Source of the DNA: JBFMFR01 sp040752025
Lineage (GTDB): Bacteria; Chloroflexota; Anaerolineae; Anaerolineales; UBA4823
DNA length: 32,996 nt
Assembly: GCA_040752025.1 (NCBI GenBank)
Contig: JBFMFR010000069.1
Location: forward strand, 1 to 32,996
Direction: 5' to 3'
The notes under the pieces were generated by a model. That model was not told where the DNA came from. It worked only from the letters and a program-made list of their open reading frames with translations, and ran no database searches. The position numbers were made by a program, and so were the translations under genes. Within the stretch, counting starts at the first letter, position 1. Every line of letters begins with the position of its first letter. Positions 1 to 6,809 of the stretch are shown here, in pieces.

Positions 1-102
1 GACGATCTGAAACGCAAGGTTCTGGCCTTCATCGAGTATTACAACCGTACCATGGCTAAACCGTTCAAATGGACCTACCAGGGCAGAGCCCTTTCTGCAT
101 AG
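1..102 (+). CDS. IS630-family transposase, C-terminal 33 residues (partial)
   Basis: Frame 1 is open from the window edge to a TAG at 100-102. The residues FIEYYNRTMAKPFKWTY match the very conserved C-terminus of IS630/Tc1-mariner-type DDE transposases, which end with a YN-x-x-MAKPF-x-W signature. Only the tail is present, so the catalytic residues cannot be seen and intactness cannot be judged. It stops a few bases before the FGE-like gene and probably explains why that gene lacks a normal start. Confidence 0.8.
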   Translation, partial: DDLKRKVLAFIEYYNRTMAKPFKWTYQGRALSA

Positions 103-124
103 CTATTTATGCCAAGATGTACTA
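1..124 (+). mobile_element. Right end of an IS630-family insertion sequence (partial)
   Basis: The window opens inside a transposase reading frame that ends at 102. The 20 or so bases after the stop look like an IS630-type terminal inverted repeat, and a TA dinucleotide at 123-124 is the kind of target these elements use. The left end is outside the window, so the boundary is inferred from the transposase end and from where HEAT-like coding sequence resumes, not from matching repeats. Confidence 0.55.
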
Positions 125-1212
125 GTTTGGGCTCAAGAGCGAGCCGTGCAATCCCAAAGTTGATTGACATAATGAGAATTGAAGATTCAACCCTTCGTGA
201 GCGTGTTTTGTCCGTTTTGCAGGCTATGACTGAACAATCTTTTGACAGTGATCCTTCCGTTTGGGAGGAATGGTGGGCAGAGAATGGTTCTAAATGGCCG
301 CTACCGGCTACTCCTGTTCCAACACGCACCGCAACAGCTACACCCCAACCAACAGCTACACCCCAACCAACAGCTACACCACAGCCGACAGCTACGCTTA
401 CTGCCAAACCGGAAATAATTTCAACTAGCGCTTATGTGAAGTTTACTGATGAAAAGGGCGGCGAGATGATTTTGATCCCTGCTGGTTTATTTGAGATGGG
501 ATCAAAAGCAGATAGTGGTTTATCCCCTCGCGAAGAATCATTACGTTATGTTTATTTGCCCGGTTATTACATCGATGTTTATGAGGTGACTAATTCTATG
601 TTCGCCAAGTTTGTGGAGGAAACCGGGTACAACACACTTGCTGAAAAAGAGGGTTGGGGATATACAATGGGTATAAACCGTCCTGAGGAAGTCACAGGTG
701 CGGATTGGAAGCATCCCCGGGGGCCCGGCAGTAGCCTGGATGAGTTGGAGAATCACCCAGTCGTGCAAGTGGGATGGGATGATGCGTTGGCTTATTGTGC
801 GTGGCGGGGTGGCGATTTACCTACAGAAGAACAATGGGAAAAGGCTGCACGTGGTACTGATGGCCGAATTTATTCCTGGGGGGATACTTTTGACAGTAGC
901 TTGCTGAATTTCTGCGATAAAAGTTGCCCGGCTTTTGGAATATCCGAAAAGAGCGCTGATGATGCTTATAAATATACCGCGCCAGTGGGCTCTTTCCCAA
1001 GTTGGGCAAATCCCTATGGGCTCTTCGATATGATCGGTAATGTTTCTGAATGGGTTTACGGCCAGTATGAGTATTGGACCTCTGAAACGCACATTACGCG
1101 TGGAGGCGGGTGGGATTCGCGCTCGCGTTATTACTTCGCGGCCCAATTGAATTATCATTCTCTGGACTACCGTAGTTCTGGGATCGGTTTCCGTTGTGTC
1201 CGAATGCCCTGA
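109..1212 (+). CDS. FGE/SUMF1-like domain protein with HEAT-like N-terminus, probably 5'-truncated by the IS
   Basis: Residues 8-60 look like the last HEAT repeat of a longer protein (AIPKLIDIM, then LRERVLSVLQAMT and a WEEWW motif). A Thr/Pro linker follows at 65-100, with TATPQP repeated. Residues 118-367 form an FGE-sulfatase domain: GGEMILIPAG at the start, then VGWDDALAYCAW, LPTEEQWEKAARG, GLFDMIGNVSEW, and GFRC near the end. The two active cysteines of true formylglycine-generating enzymes are not seen in the ten residues before GFRC, so a binding or regulatory role is more likely than sulfatase activation. The listed ATG lies in the IS end and about five residues are IS-derived. No ribosome binding site is seen, and the intact gene probably began further upstream. 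Expression is doubtful. Confidence 0.75.
   Translation: MPRCTSLGSRASRAIPKLIDIMRIEDSTLRERVLSVLQAMTEQSFDSDPSVWEEWWAENGSKWPLPATPVPTRTATATPQPTATPQPTATPQPTATLTAKPEIISTSAYVKFTDEKGGEMILIPAGLFEMGSKADSGLSPREESLRYVYLPGYYIDVYEVTNSMFAKFVEETGYNTLAEKEGWGYTMGINRPEEVTGADWKHPRGPGSSLDELENHPVVQVGWDDALAYCAWRGGDLPTEEQWEKAARGTDGRIYSWGDTFDSSLLNFCDKSCPAFGISEKSADDAYKYTAPVGSFPSWANPYGLFDMIGNVSEWVYGQYEYWTSETHITRGGGWDSRSRYYFAAQLNYHSLDYRSSGIGFRCVRMP
334..387 (+). repeat. Three tandem 18-bp units encoding TATPQP
   Basis: Three consecutive 18-bp units start at 334, 352 and 370. The first two are identical and the third differs in its last bases. They encode the Thr/Pro spacer between the HEAT-like and FGE-like parts. The period is a multiple of three, so copy-number change would lengthen or shorten the linker without breaking the frame. 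Confidence 0.85.
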
Positions 1213-1451
1213 AAAAGCATTCCATGAACTGGCGAGAAATGAATTTCTCCGCCATTGTCCCATGCTCTGCATTCGGGGTTCTCGAAGCTGAATTAGCCAA
1301 CTTTTTTGCTGCCCAGGTATGCATAGTGGGATATGCTCGTTTCGACTTGATGCTGGCGTCATTTCGGATACGATTGGATTATGAATCAACGCTGCATTAT
1401 GGCGCTGGAAAAGGTTGAGTGGTAAGAAGATCACCAGTTGATATCAGGGTG
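1213..1451. other. Intergenic stretch without a recognisable gene
   Basis: Short open frames here have no recognisable domain and lack ribosome binding sites. No hairpin with a T-run was found after the FGE-like stop. The stretch is probably decayed sequence between accessory genes. Confidence 0.5.
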
Positions 1452-1702
1452 TTGGAATATAGGGGTATTGCGGTATGTTCGAATATGATGCCGAGGGAAA
1501 GATTTTCACAGGCGAGGTGAGCGGGTTGAATGATGTGTTTACTTTTCAGGGGCGGTCGCTGGAGGAATTGGAGCGTTCTTTTCGGGAGGCGATCGATTTT
1601 TACCTGGAAATGTGGGCGCGAGATGGCGTAACGCCGCGAAAGAACGTGCAGCGCCCTCCTGAAAAAATGGGTGACACAGTTTTAGGTTGCAGATGCCGCT
1701 GA
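1452..1702 (+). pseudogene. HicB-like antitoxin, frameshifted and truncated
   Basis: The frame from 1475 encodes a HicB-type fold: FEYDAEGKIFTGEV, then DVFTFQGRSLEELERSF and FYLEMWARDGVTPRKN, which match the N-terminal two thirds of the HicB_lk_antitox family. The family's first strand, LEYRGIAV, is present just upstream (1452-1475) in another frame. The two join in register if one base is missing near 1474. After TPRKN the similarity stops, and the usual C-terminal ribbon-helix-helix part is absent. No HicA toxin gene is seen next to it. It is most simply a dead antitoxin; an N-terminally shortened product from ATG 1475 is possible but has no clear ribosome binding site. Confidence 0.65.
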
Positions 1703-1843
1703 TTTTTTGATTTGGGAAATCTGTGGGAAAGGCTCTATACCAATTCGGCGAATCTGGTATGGCAAAATGAATGTGTGGATGAACAAGTCCGTGCGACTCT
1801 AACCGCGCATGCAAAGGATATGCTGGCCGAAGGTAAAACGTGA
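1703..1843 (+). pseudogene. Orphan C-terminal coding fragment overlapping the DUF2283 start
   Basis: From 1703 a frame without an ATG runs to TGA at 1841-1843, with protein-like composition (LWERLYTNSANLVW, then VDEQVRATLTAHAKDML). Its stop overlaps the ATG of the DUF2283 gene in a TGATG junction, a layout typical of translationally coupled genes. It therefore looks like the tail of a gene that once led this operon and has lost its 5' part. The family was not recognised. Confidence 0.35.
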
Positions 1844-2043
1844 TGAGACTGAAGATCGATAAAGAGAATGATGCGCTCTACTTCCGGCTGGATGAGGCGG
1901 CGATTGTTGAATCGGAAGAAGTCCAGCCTGGGGTGATCCTGGACCTGGATGTCAATGGGCAGGTGGTGGGGATCGAAATCCTGGGTCTCAGTGCGCGCAC
2001 CGAGCCTGAGAAGCTGCGCATCCTTCAATTCGAAACGGTATAA
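1843..2043 (+). CDS. DUF2283 domain protein
   Basis: The 66-residue product reads MRLKIDKENDALYFRL, then a PGVILDLDVNGQVVGIEIL core. This is the complete signature of DUF2283, a small beta-rich family of unknown function often found next to short accessory genes of toxin-antitoxin type. Start choice: GTG 1840 is directly followed by ATG 1843; the ATG is preferred because it overlaps the upstream stop. Length is normal for the family. It is followed by a separate promoter for arsR, so it is not part of the arsenic unit. Confidence 0.8.
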   Translation: MRLKIDKENDALYFRLDEAAIVESEEVQPGVILDLDVNGQVVGIEILGLSARTEPEKLRILQFETV

Positions 2044-2117
2044 CGATTACGCGCCGAAGGCAACCATCAAGTGGGCCCTGTGCATGGCGTGTTTGAGGTT
2101 GCGATCGACGCATACCC

Positions 2118-2145
2118 TTGACAAACCGGCCTTTCATCGTATAAT
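2118..2145 (+). promoter_or_regulatory. Consensus sigma-70-type promoter of the ArsR gene
   Basis: TTGACA at 2118-2123 and TATAAT at 2140-2145, separated by 16 bp, are both perfect consensus hexamers. The -10 lies inside the first repressor dyad, so bound repressor would exclude RNA polymerase. Confidence 0.85.
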
Positions 2146-2170
2146 TACGATATTATCGGTTTTATACGAT
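2136..2170. promoter_or_regulatory. Two tandem ArsR-type operator dyads
   Basis: Site 1 is ATCGTA-TAAT-TACGAT (2136-2151) with perfect 6-bp arms. Site 2 is ATCGGT-TTTA-TACGAT (2155-2170), with one mismatched arm. Their centres are 19 bp apart, roughly two helical turns. Site 1 covers the -10, and site 2 covers the expected transcription start. This is the usual position of ArsR/SmtB-family operators. Confidence 0.75.
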
Positions 2171-2182
2171 ATAAGGAGCGCG

Positions 2183-2500
2183 ATGGCTCGAACGATAACC
2201 CCAAGCATGGCCCCGGATAAGCTGCGCCTGGCGAGGATGCTCAAGGCGTTGGGCAACCCCATTCGCTTCCAGATCGTGGAGACGCTGGCCGAACGGCAGA
2301 TGTGCATCACGGCCGAGATCGTCGAGACCACGCCGCTGGCGCAGTCAACGGTCAGCCAGCATCTTAAAGTGCTCAAGGAAGCCGGGCTGATCCGCGGCGA
2401 GATCGAAGGCCCGGCGACCTGCTACTGCCTGGACCTGGATAACATCCGCTGGTTGAAAGAACAGATCGAACGCTGGCTGCCGAGCTGCTGTTCGGATTGA
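2183..2500 (+). CDS. arsR: ArsR/SmtB-family metalloid-responsive repressor
   Basis: This 105-residue winged-helix protein (LARMLKALGNPIRFQIVETL, then STVSQHLKVLKEAGLIRGE as the recognition helix and wing) is of typical ArsR length. The protein ends in CCSD, and further cysteines are in MCITAEIV and TCYCLD. The classical ELCVCDL metal box reads QMCITAEI here, so inducer binding probably uses a different cysteine set, perhaps the TCYC and C-terminal CC cysteines. ATG 2183 is chosen because AAGGAG (2173-2178) sits four bases upstream; longer in-frame starts lie upstream of the promoter. The gene is flanked by dyads before itself and before the methyltransferase, which suggests autoregulation and control of both genes, with derepression by arsenite or a related metalloid. 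Confidence 0.88.
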   Translation: MARTITPSMAPDKLRLARMLKALGNPIRFQIVETLAERQMCITAEIVETTPLAQSTVSQHLKVLKEAGLIRGEIEGPATCYCLDLDNIRWLKEQIERWLPSCCSD

Positions 2501-2542
2501 CGATTGCAGGCGCGGCTGCATCGTGTTTTTTTGGCGCCAATC

Positions 2543-2558
2543 ATCGTATTTTTACGAT
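2543..2558. promoter_or_regulatory. Third ArsR-type operator, upstream of the methyltransferase fusion
   Basis: ATCGTA-TTTT-TACGAT is a perfect dyad with the same arms and spacing as the site over the arsR promoter, 140 bp before the next start codon. Its repetition in an intergenic region strongly suggests the same repressor acts here. It may be an internal promoter site or a roadblock to read-through from arsR. Confidence 0.7.
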
Positions 2559-2574
2559 AAAAAAATTTGATGTC

Positions 2575-2667
2575 AGAAACCGGGTTTTTCCTCGTTCAAG
2601 CGGGAAAGTTTTGCAAGCCTGGCGTAATTTTTGCGGGCGATTCTCGCCAATCAAAAACCCGGTTTCT
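2575..2667. repeat. 15-bp perfect inverted repeat enclosing 63 bp
   Basis: AGAAACCGGGTTTTT (2575-2589) and AAAAACCCGGTTTCT (2653-2667) are exact inverted copies. Between them is another small hairpin, GGCGA-TTC-TCGCC (2636-2648). The shape suggests a short non-coding palindromic element or a structured leader before the methyltransferase gene. No long T-run follows to make it a classic terminator. Confidence 0.7.
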
Positions 2668-2697
2668 TTTTGCGATCAAGAATGATTTGGAGGAAAA

Positions 2698-4200
2698 ATG
2701 GACATGACTTCTGCTTCCAGCCAGTATTTCGCCCAGGTGGCGGGCGAGTGGGACCGCCTGCGCTCCGGGTATTTCAGCGAAGTGGTGCGCCAGACAGCGA
2801 TCTCGAAGGCCTATTTGCGCCCGGAGATGAGCGTGGCGGATATCGGCGCCGGCACCGGTTTCATGGCGGCTGGCCTGGCGCCGCTGGTCAGCCGAGTGTA
2901 CGCCCTGGACGGCTCGCCGGAGATGCTGGCGGTGGCGCGCCAAAACCTGAAGGATTTCGACAACGTGGTTTTCCAGGAAGCCGAGGGCCTGGCGCTGCCG
3001 CTGCCGGACGCCAGCCTGGAGGCGGTCTTTGCCAACATGTATCTGCACCACTGCCCGGACCCGCTGGCAGCCATCCGGGAAATGGCGCGGCTGCTCAAGC
3101 CCGGCGGGCGGCTGGTGATCACCGACATGGACGCACACGAATACGAGTGGATGCGCGAAGAAATGGCGGACGTCTGGCTGGGCTTCGAGGCAGCCCAGGT
3201 GCGCGCCTGGTACGAGCAGGCCGGGCTGGTCAATATCATCATCGGGTGCGCCGGGGAGTCGTGCTGCGCCGAGTCGGTCGAGGCAAAAACGCCAGCCGAG
3301 CAGCGCCAGGCGGAGATTGGCGTCTTCGTGGCGGTTGGCACGCGGCGGGTGCAGGCGCAAAGTGCGGTGCAGGAGCACTACGGAGCCCTGGCGCGCGGTG
3401 GGACAGGCAGTTGGGAGCTACAGGCCGCGGTCGAGGAAGGCTGCTGCACATCGAAAGCAGAAGTGGAGACGAGCTGCTGCGCACCGCAGGCAGAAGTCCA
3501 GGCGAGCTGCTGCTCGCCGGTGGAGGTGATCCCGCTGGAGGCGCTTGCCACGACTGAAGCAGGCTACGTGCCGGGTTATTCCAGCGTTGAGCGGGCCGCG
3601 GCCCCCTCCGAGGCGGCTAATTTTTCGCTGGGCTGCGGCAACCCGACCGCCCTGGCGCGTTTGCAGCCTGGCGAGGTGGTGCTGGATATCGGCAGCGGGG
3701 GCGGGTTGGACGCTTTCCTGGCGGCGCGCCAGGTGGGGCCGCAGGGGCGCGTGATCGGCGTGGATATGACCGACGAGATGCTGGCGCGGGCGCGCCGCTC
3801 GGCGCAGCAGGCCGGGCTGGACAACGTCGAGTTCCGCAAGGGGCAGGCGCAGGCGCTGCCGGTCGAGGATGGCAGCGTGGATGTGGTCATCTCGAACTGC
3901 GTGATCAACCTGTGCGAAGATAAGGGCCAGGTGTTCCGCGAAGCTTACCGCGCTCTCAAGCCCGGCGGGCGGCTGGAGGTCAGCGACGTGGTCACGCAGG
4001 GGACTTTCCCCGCTGAACTGCGCGCCGACCCGCACAACTGGGGCAACTGCGTCTTCGGGGCGCTGCCCGAGCAGGAATACCTGGATCTGGTGGCGCAGGC
4101 CGGCTTTGGCGAGATCAAGATAGGGCGCAGCGCCCAGGCGGGCGAGATCGCCAGTGTGCGCGTGTACAGCGCCATGGTTGCGGCGCGAAAACCGGCTTAG
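2698..4200 (+). CDS. Fusion of a class I SAM methyltransferase with an ArsM-type arsenite methyltransferase
   Basis: The protein has 500 residues. Residues 1-185 are a UbiE-like methyltransferase with SAM motif ADIGAGTGF (47-55), LDGSPEM (70-76) and LLKPGGRLVI (132-141). From about 223 (VQEHYGAL) a full ArsM begins: SLGCGNP with Cys313, the SAM loop LDIGSGGGLDA (329-339), VDMTDEMLARAR, SNCVINL with Cys401, and NCVFGAL with Cys451. The last two match the arsenite-binding cysteines of ArsM; the position just after the SAM loop is Ala339 where many ArsM have Cys. Adjacent Cys pairs occur at 189-190, 249-250, 260-261 and 271-272, three of them spaced 11 apart. GGAGG (2689-2693) precedes the ATG. 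ArsM makes methylated arsenicals from As(III) with SAM and a thiol; the role of the first domain is unknown. The upstream dyad suggests ArsR control. Confidence 0.85.
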   Translation: MDMTSASSQYFAQVAGEWDRLRSGYFSEVVRQTAISKAYLRPEMSVADIGAGTGFMAAGLAPLVSRVYALDGSPEMLAVARQNLKDFDNVVFQEAEGLALPLPDASLEAVFANMYLHHCPDPLAAIREMARLLKPGGRLVITDMDAHEYEWMREEMADVWLGFEAAQVRAWYEQAGLVNIIIGCAGESCCAESVEAKTPAEQRQAEIGVFVAVGTRRVQAQSAVQEHYGALARGGTGSWELQAAVEEGCCTSKAEVETSCCAPQAEVQASCCSPVEVIPLEALATTEAGYVPGYSSVERAAAPSEAANFSLGCGNPTALARLQPGEVVLDIGSGGGLDAFLAARQVGPQGRVIGVDMTDEMLARARRSAQQAGLDNVEFRKGQAQALPVEDGSVDVVISNCVINLCEDKGQVFREAYRALKPGGRLEVSDVVTQGTFPAELRADPHNWGNCVFGALPEQEYLDLVAQAGFGEIKIGRSAQAGEIASVRVYSAMVAARKPA

Positions 4201-4251
4201 GCGACGCAGCCGATCATTTTACAGGGAACTTCTAAGCCGAGGAGAGCGTTG

Positions 4252-4271
4252 TATAATCGTTGGTGACAACG
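4252..4271 (+). promoter_or_regulatory. -10 element and small dyad before pbpC
   Basis: TATAAT at 4252-4257 is followed at once by the dyad CGTTG-GTGA-CAACG (4258-4271), two bases before the ATG. No good -35 at standard spacing and no Shine-Dalgarno sequence were found. The leader would be about ten bases, mostly the dyad, which could be an operator or a start-site hairpin. Confidence 0.45.
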
Positions 4272-4273
4272 AG

Positions 4274-6760
4274 ATGAAACGCTCTCTTTTGATTCTTATT
4301 TTGGTTGGGGTGTTGGCGGCTCTGGGCGCGGCGGGCTGGGCCTGGCTGTTCAGCGGGCTGCCCTCCGTCGAGACCCTGCCGGCGCGCCTGAACACGCCCA
4401 GCGTGCGCATCACCGACCGCCAGGGGCGGCTGCTCTATGAAGCGCTGCCCACGGAAGGCGGGCGGCACGCGGTGGTGGCGCTGGAGCAGATACCGCTGGC
4501 GCTGCGCCAGGCCACGATTGCCACCGAGGACCGCAGTTTCTACAGCCACCCGGGGGTGGACTGGCAGGGCATCCTGCGGGCGGCCTGGATCAATTTGCGC
4601 GGCAGTGAAACGCGCGTGGGCGGCAGCACGATCACCCAGCAGGTGGCGCGCAATTTACTGATGGAGCAGGAGGAGCGCTACGAGCGCTCCTACCGGCGCA
4701 AGCTGCGCGAGGCGCTGCTGGCCTGGCAGTTGACGCGCAGCCTGAGCAAGGAAGAGGTGCTGGGGCTGTACCTGAACCAGACCTATTACGGGGGCATGGC
4801 CTACGGGGCGGAAGCCGCGGCGCAGACTTTCTTCGGCAAGCCGGCGGCGCAGCTCGACCTGGCGGAATGCGCCCTGCTGGCCGGGCTGCCGCAAGCGCCA
4901 GCGCCGTACAACCCGTTCACGGACATGCAGGCCGCGCAGGCGCGCCAGAAGGTCGTGCTGGGGTTGATGGAAGCGGACGGCTATATCACCGCCGAGCAGC
5001 GCGCCCTGGCGGAGCGCGAGCCGCTGGTGCTGGCCGAGAGTCCTTACCCGATCGAAGCGCCGCATTTCGTGATGATGGTGCGCGCTCAACTGGACGAAAT
5101 CTTCACCCCCGAGCAGATCTACCAGCACGGCGGGCTGGTGGTGCGCACCACGCTCGACCTGGACTGGCAGGGGCACGCCGAGCGGGCCATCGCTCAGCAA
5201 CTGGAGGAACTGCGGCGCACCCCGGACGGGCTGGGGCACAACGTTAACAACGCCGCGCTGGTGGCGCTCGACCCGCAAACGGGCGAAATCCTGGCGCTGG
5301 TGGGCAGCCCGGATTACTTCGACGCCGAGCACGGCGGGGCGATCAACATGGCCAACGCGCCGCGCCAGCCGGGTTCGGCGCTCAAGCCGCTGGTGTACGC
5401 CGCGGCGATGAACCCGCAGCAGGCGCAGCCCTGGACGGCGGCGACCATGCTGCTGGATGTGACGACTTCTTTCCTGACCCCTCAAGGCCAGGCGTACGTG
5501 CCAGCCAATTACGATTTCAACGAGCACGGGCCGGTGCTGCTGCGCGATGCCCTGGCCTCGTCGCTCAATATCCCGGCGGTGCTGACCATGCAGCACGTTG
5601 GCCTGCCGGAGCTGTTCGCCCTGGCCTCGCGCCTGGGCATCACCACGTTGAAGGACCCGGAGGCCTACAACCTGTCGCTGGCGCTGGGGGGCGGGGAGGT
5701 GCGTCTGCTGGAACTGGTGCAGGTTTACGGGGCTTTCGCCAATGGCGGATATCAGGTGACCCCGGAGACGATCCTGGAGGTCAGCGACTGGCAGGGCAAC
5801 CTGCTCTACCAGGCGGCGCCGATGCCGCAGGCGCGCGTGCTCGACGAGCGCCTGGCGTGGCTGATCAGTGATATCCTGAGCGACAACGACGCCCGCCGCC
5901 TGGGTTTTGGGGCTTACAGCAGCCTGCGCCTGGACCGCCCGGCGGCGGTCAAGACCGGCACAACCACCAATTTCCACGATAACTGGACAGTAGGCTATAC
6001 ACCCGGGCTGGTAGTGGGGGTTTGGGCGGGCAACACCGATTACCGCCCGATGCGGGATGTGAGCGGGCTGACCGGGGCGGCGCCGATCTGGCACCAGTTC
6101 ATGCGCACGGTGCTGCGCGACCAGCCGCCGCAAGCGTTCGCCCAACCGCCGGGGCTGGCGCGGGTGGAGATCTGCGCCCTATCGGGCCTGCTGCCCACGC
6201 AGGCCTGTCCGTACCGGCGCTGGGAGTGGTTCATCGAAGGCACACAGCCGACTCGACGCGATAATCTCTACCGGGTAGTGACGCTCGACTCGGCCACGGG
6301 CCGCCTGGCAACCGCCAGCACACCGCCCGAGCGGCGCATCGACCAGGTGGTGCTCGACCTGCCGATACAGGCCCAGGCCTGGGCGCGCTCGCAAGGCCTG
6401 GCGCTGTACAGTGACCTGCTGCCCGGCGAGGGAGTTGAACTGGGCCAGGCGGCGCCGGTGCTGCGAGCAGGGGAGGCGCTGCGTATGCTGGCGCCAGCCA
6501 CAGGCAGCGTGTACGTGCTCTCGACGGGCTTAACAGCCGGGGCGCAGCGCATCCGCCTGGAAGCGGTGGGGGCAGCAGGGCTGCGCCAGGTGGTTCTGTA
6601 CGTGGATGGGCAGGCGGTGGCGAGCTTCGCAGGCGGCCCCTACCAGGCCTGGTGGGAGCTAAGCCTGGGTTCGCACCGCGCCTGGGCGGAAGCCGTGGGC
6701 GAGGCCGGGGAGAAGGTGACCAGCGAAGTGGTGACCTTCGTGGTGCAAACGGAGCCCTGA
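4274..6760 (+). CDS. pbpC: Penicillin-binding protein 1C (bifunctional glycosyltransferase/transpeptidase)
   Basis: The 828-residue protein has an N-terminal membrane anchor at 4-27. A GT51 glycosyltransferase domain follows at about 50-235, with catalytic Glu85 in ATEDRSFYSHPG and the GGSTITQQ motif at 116-123. The transpeptidase domain has SxxK at 368-371 (GSALKPLVY), SLN at 430-432 and KTG at 560-562, so both activities look intact. The final 90 residues resemble the BiPBP_C domain specific to PBP1C. It would polymerise lipid II and crosslink glycan strands outside the cytoplasmic membrane. ATG 4274 is chosen because it begins the membrane anchor and lies just after a TATAAT; longer in-frame starts lie in the methyltransferase gene. 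It converges on a locus containing alpha-2-macroglobulin, its usual partner in proteobacteria. Confidence 0.92.
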   Translation: MKRSLLILILVGVLAALGAAGWAWLFSGLPSVETLPARLNTPSVRITDRQGRLLYEALPTEGGRHAVVALEQIPLALRQATIATEDRSFYSHPGVDWQGILRAAWINLRGSETRVGGSTITQQVARNLLMEQEERYERSYRRKLREALLAWQLTRSLSKEEVLGLYLNQTYYGGMAYGAEAAAQTFFGKPAAQLDLAECALLAGLPQAPAPYNPFTDMQAAQARQKVVLGLMEADGYITAEQRALAEREPLVLAESPYPIEAPHFVMMVRAQLDEIFTPEQIYQHGGLVVRTTLDLDWQGHAERAIAQQLEELRRTPDGLGHNVNNAALVALDPQTGEILALVGSPDYFDAEHGGAINMANAPRQPGSALKPLVYAAAMNPQQAQPWTAATMLLDVTTSFLTPQGQAYVPANYDFNEHGPVLLRDALASSLNIPAVLTMQHVGLPELFALASRLGITTLKDPEAYNLSLALGGGEVRLLELVQVYGAFANGGYQVTPETILEVSDWQGNLLYQAAPMPQARVLDERLAWLISDILSDNDARRLGFGAYSSLRLDRPAAVKTGTTTNFHDNWTVGYTPGLVVGVWAGNTDYRPMRDVSGLTGAAPIWHQFMRTVLRDQPPQAFAQPPGLARVEICALSGLLPTQACPYRRWEWFIEGTQPTRRDNLYRVVTLDSATGRLATASTPPERRIDQVVLDLPIQAQAWARSQGLALYSDLLPGEGVELGQAAPVLRAGEALRMLAPATGSVYVLSTGLTAGAQRIRLEAVGAAGLRQVVLYVDGQAVASFAGGPYQAWWELSLGSHRAWAEAVGEAGEKVTSEVVTFVVQTEP

Positions 6761-6769
6761 AATGTAAAG

Positions 6770-6805
6770 AAACGGGAGAGCCGGGTGTACGGCTCTCCCG
6801 TTTTT
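6770..6805. terminator. Bidirectional terminator between pbpC and the HhH protein gene
   Basis: A perfect stem pairs 6770-6783 with 6790-6803, core ACGGGAGAGCCG, with a 6-base loop (GGTGTA). A T-run follows on the plus strand (6801-6805), and an A-run precedes it that serves the minus strand. Confidence 0.9.
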
Positions 6806-6809
6806 GATT

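Noticed and set aside
334..387. Tandem repeats as a CRISPR array
   Set aside because: The units are adjacent with no spacers and encode a protein linker.
3418..4035. 205-residue minus-strand frame with repeated CLRCAAA-type segments
   Set aside because: It is the antisense of the Cys-Cys linker and ArsM domain; the repeats come from the plus-strand repeats.
4655..6145. 496-residue minus-strand open frame
   Set aside because: Arg/His/Gln-rich antisense of pbpC without any domain.
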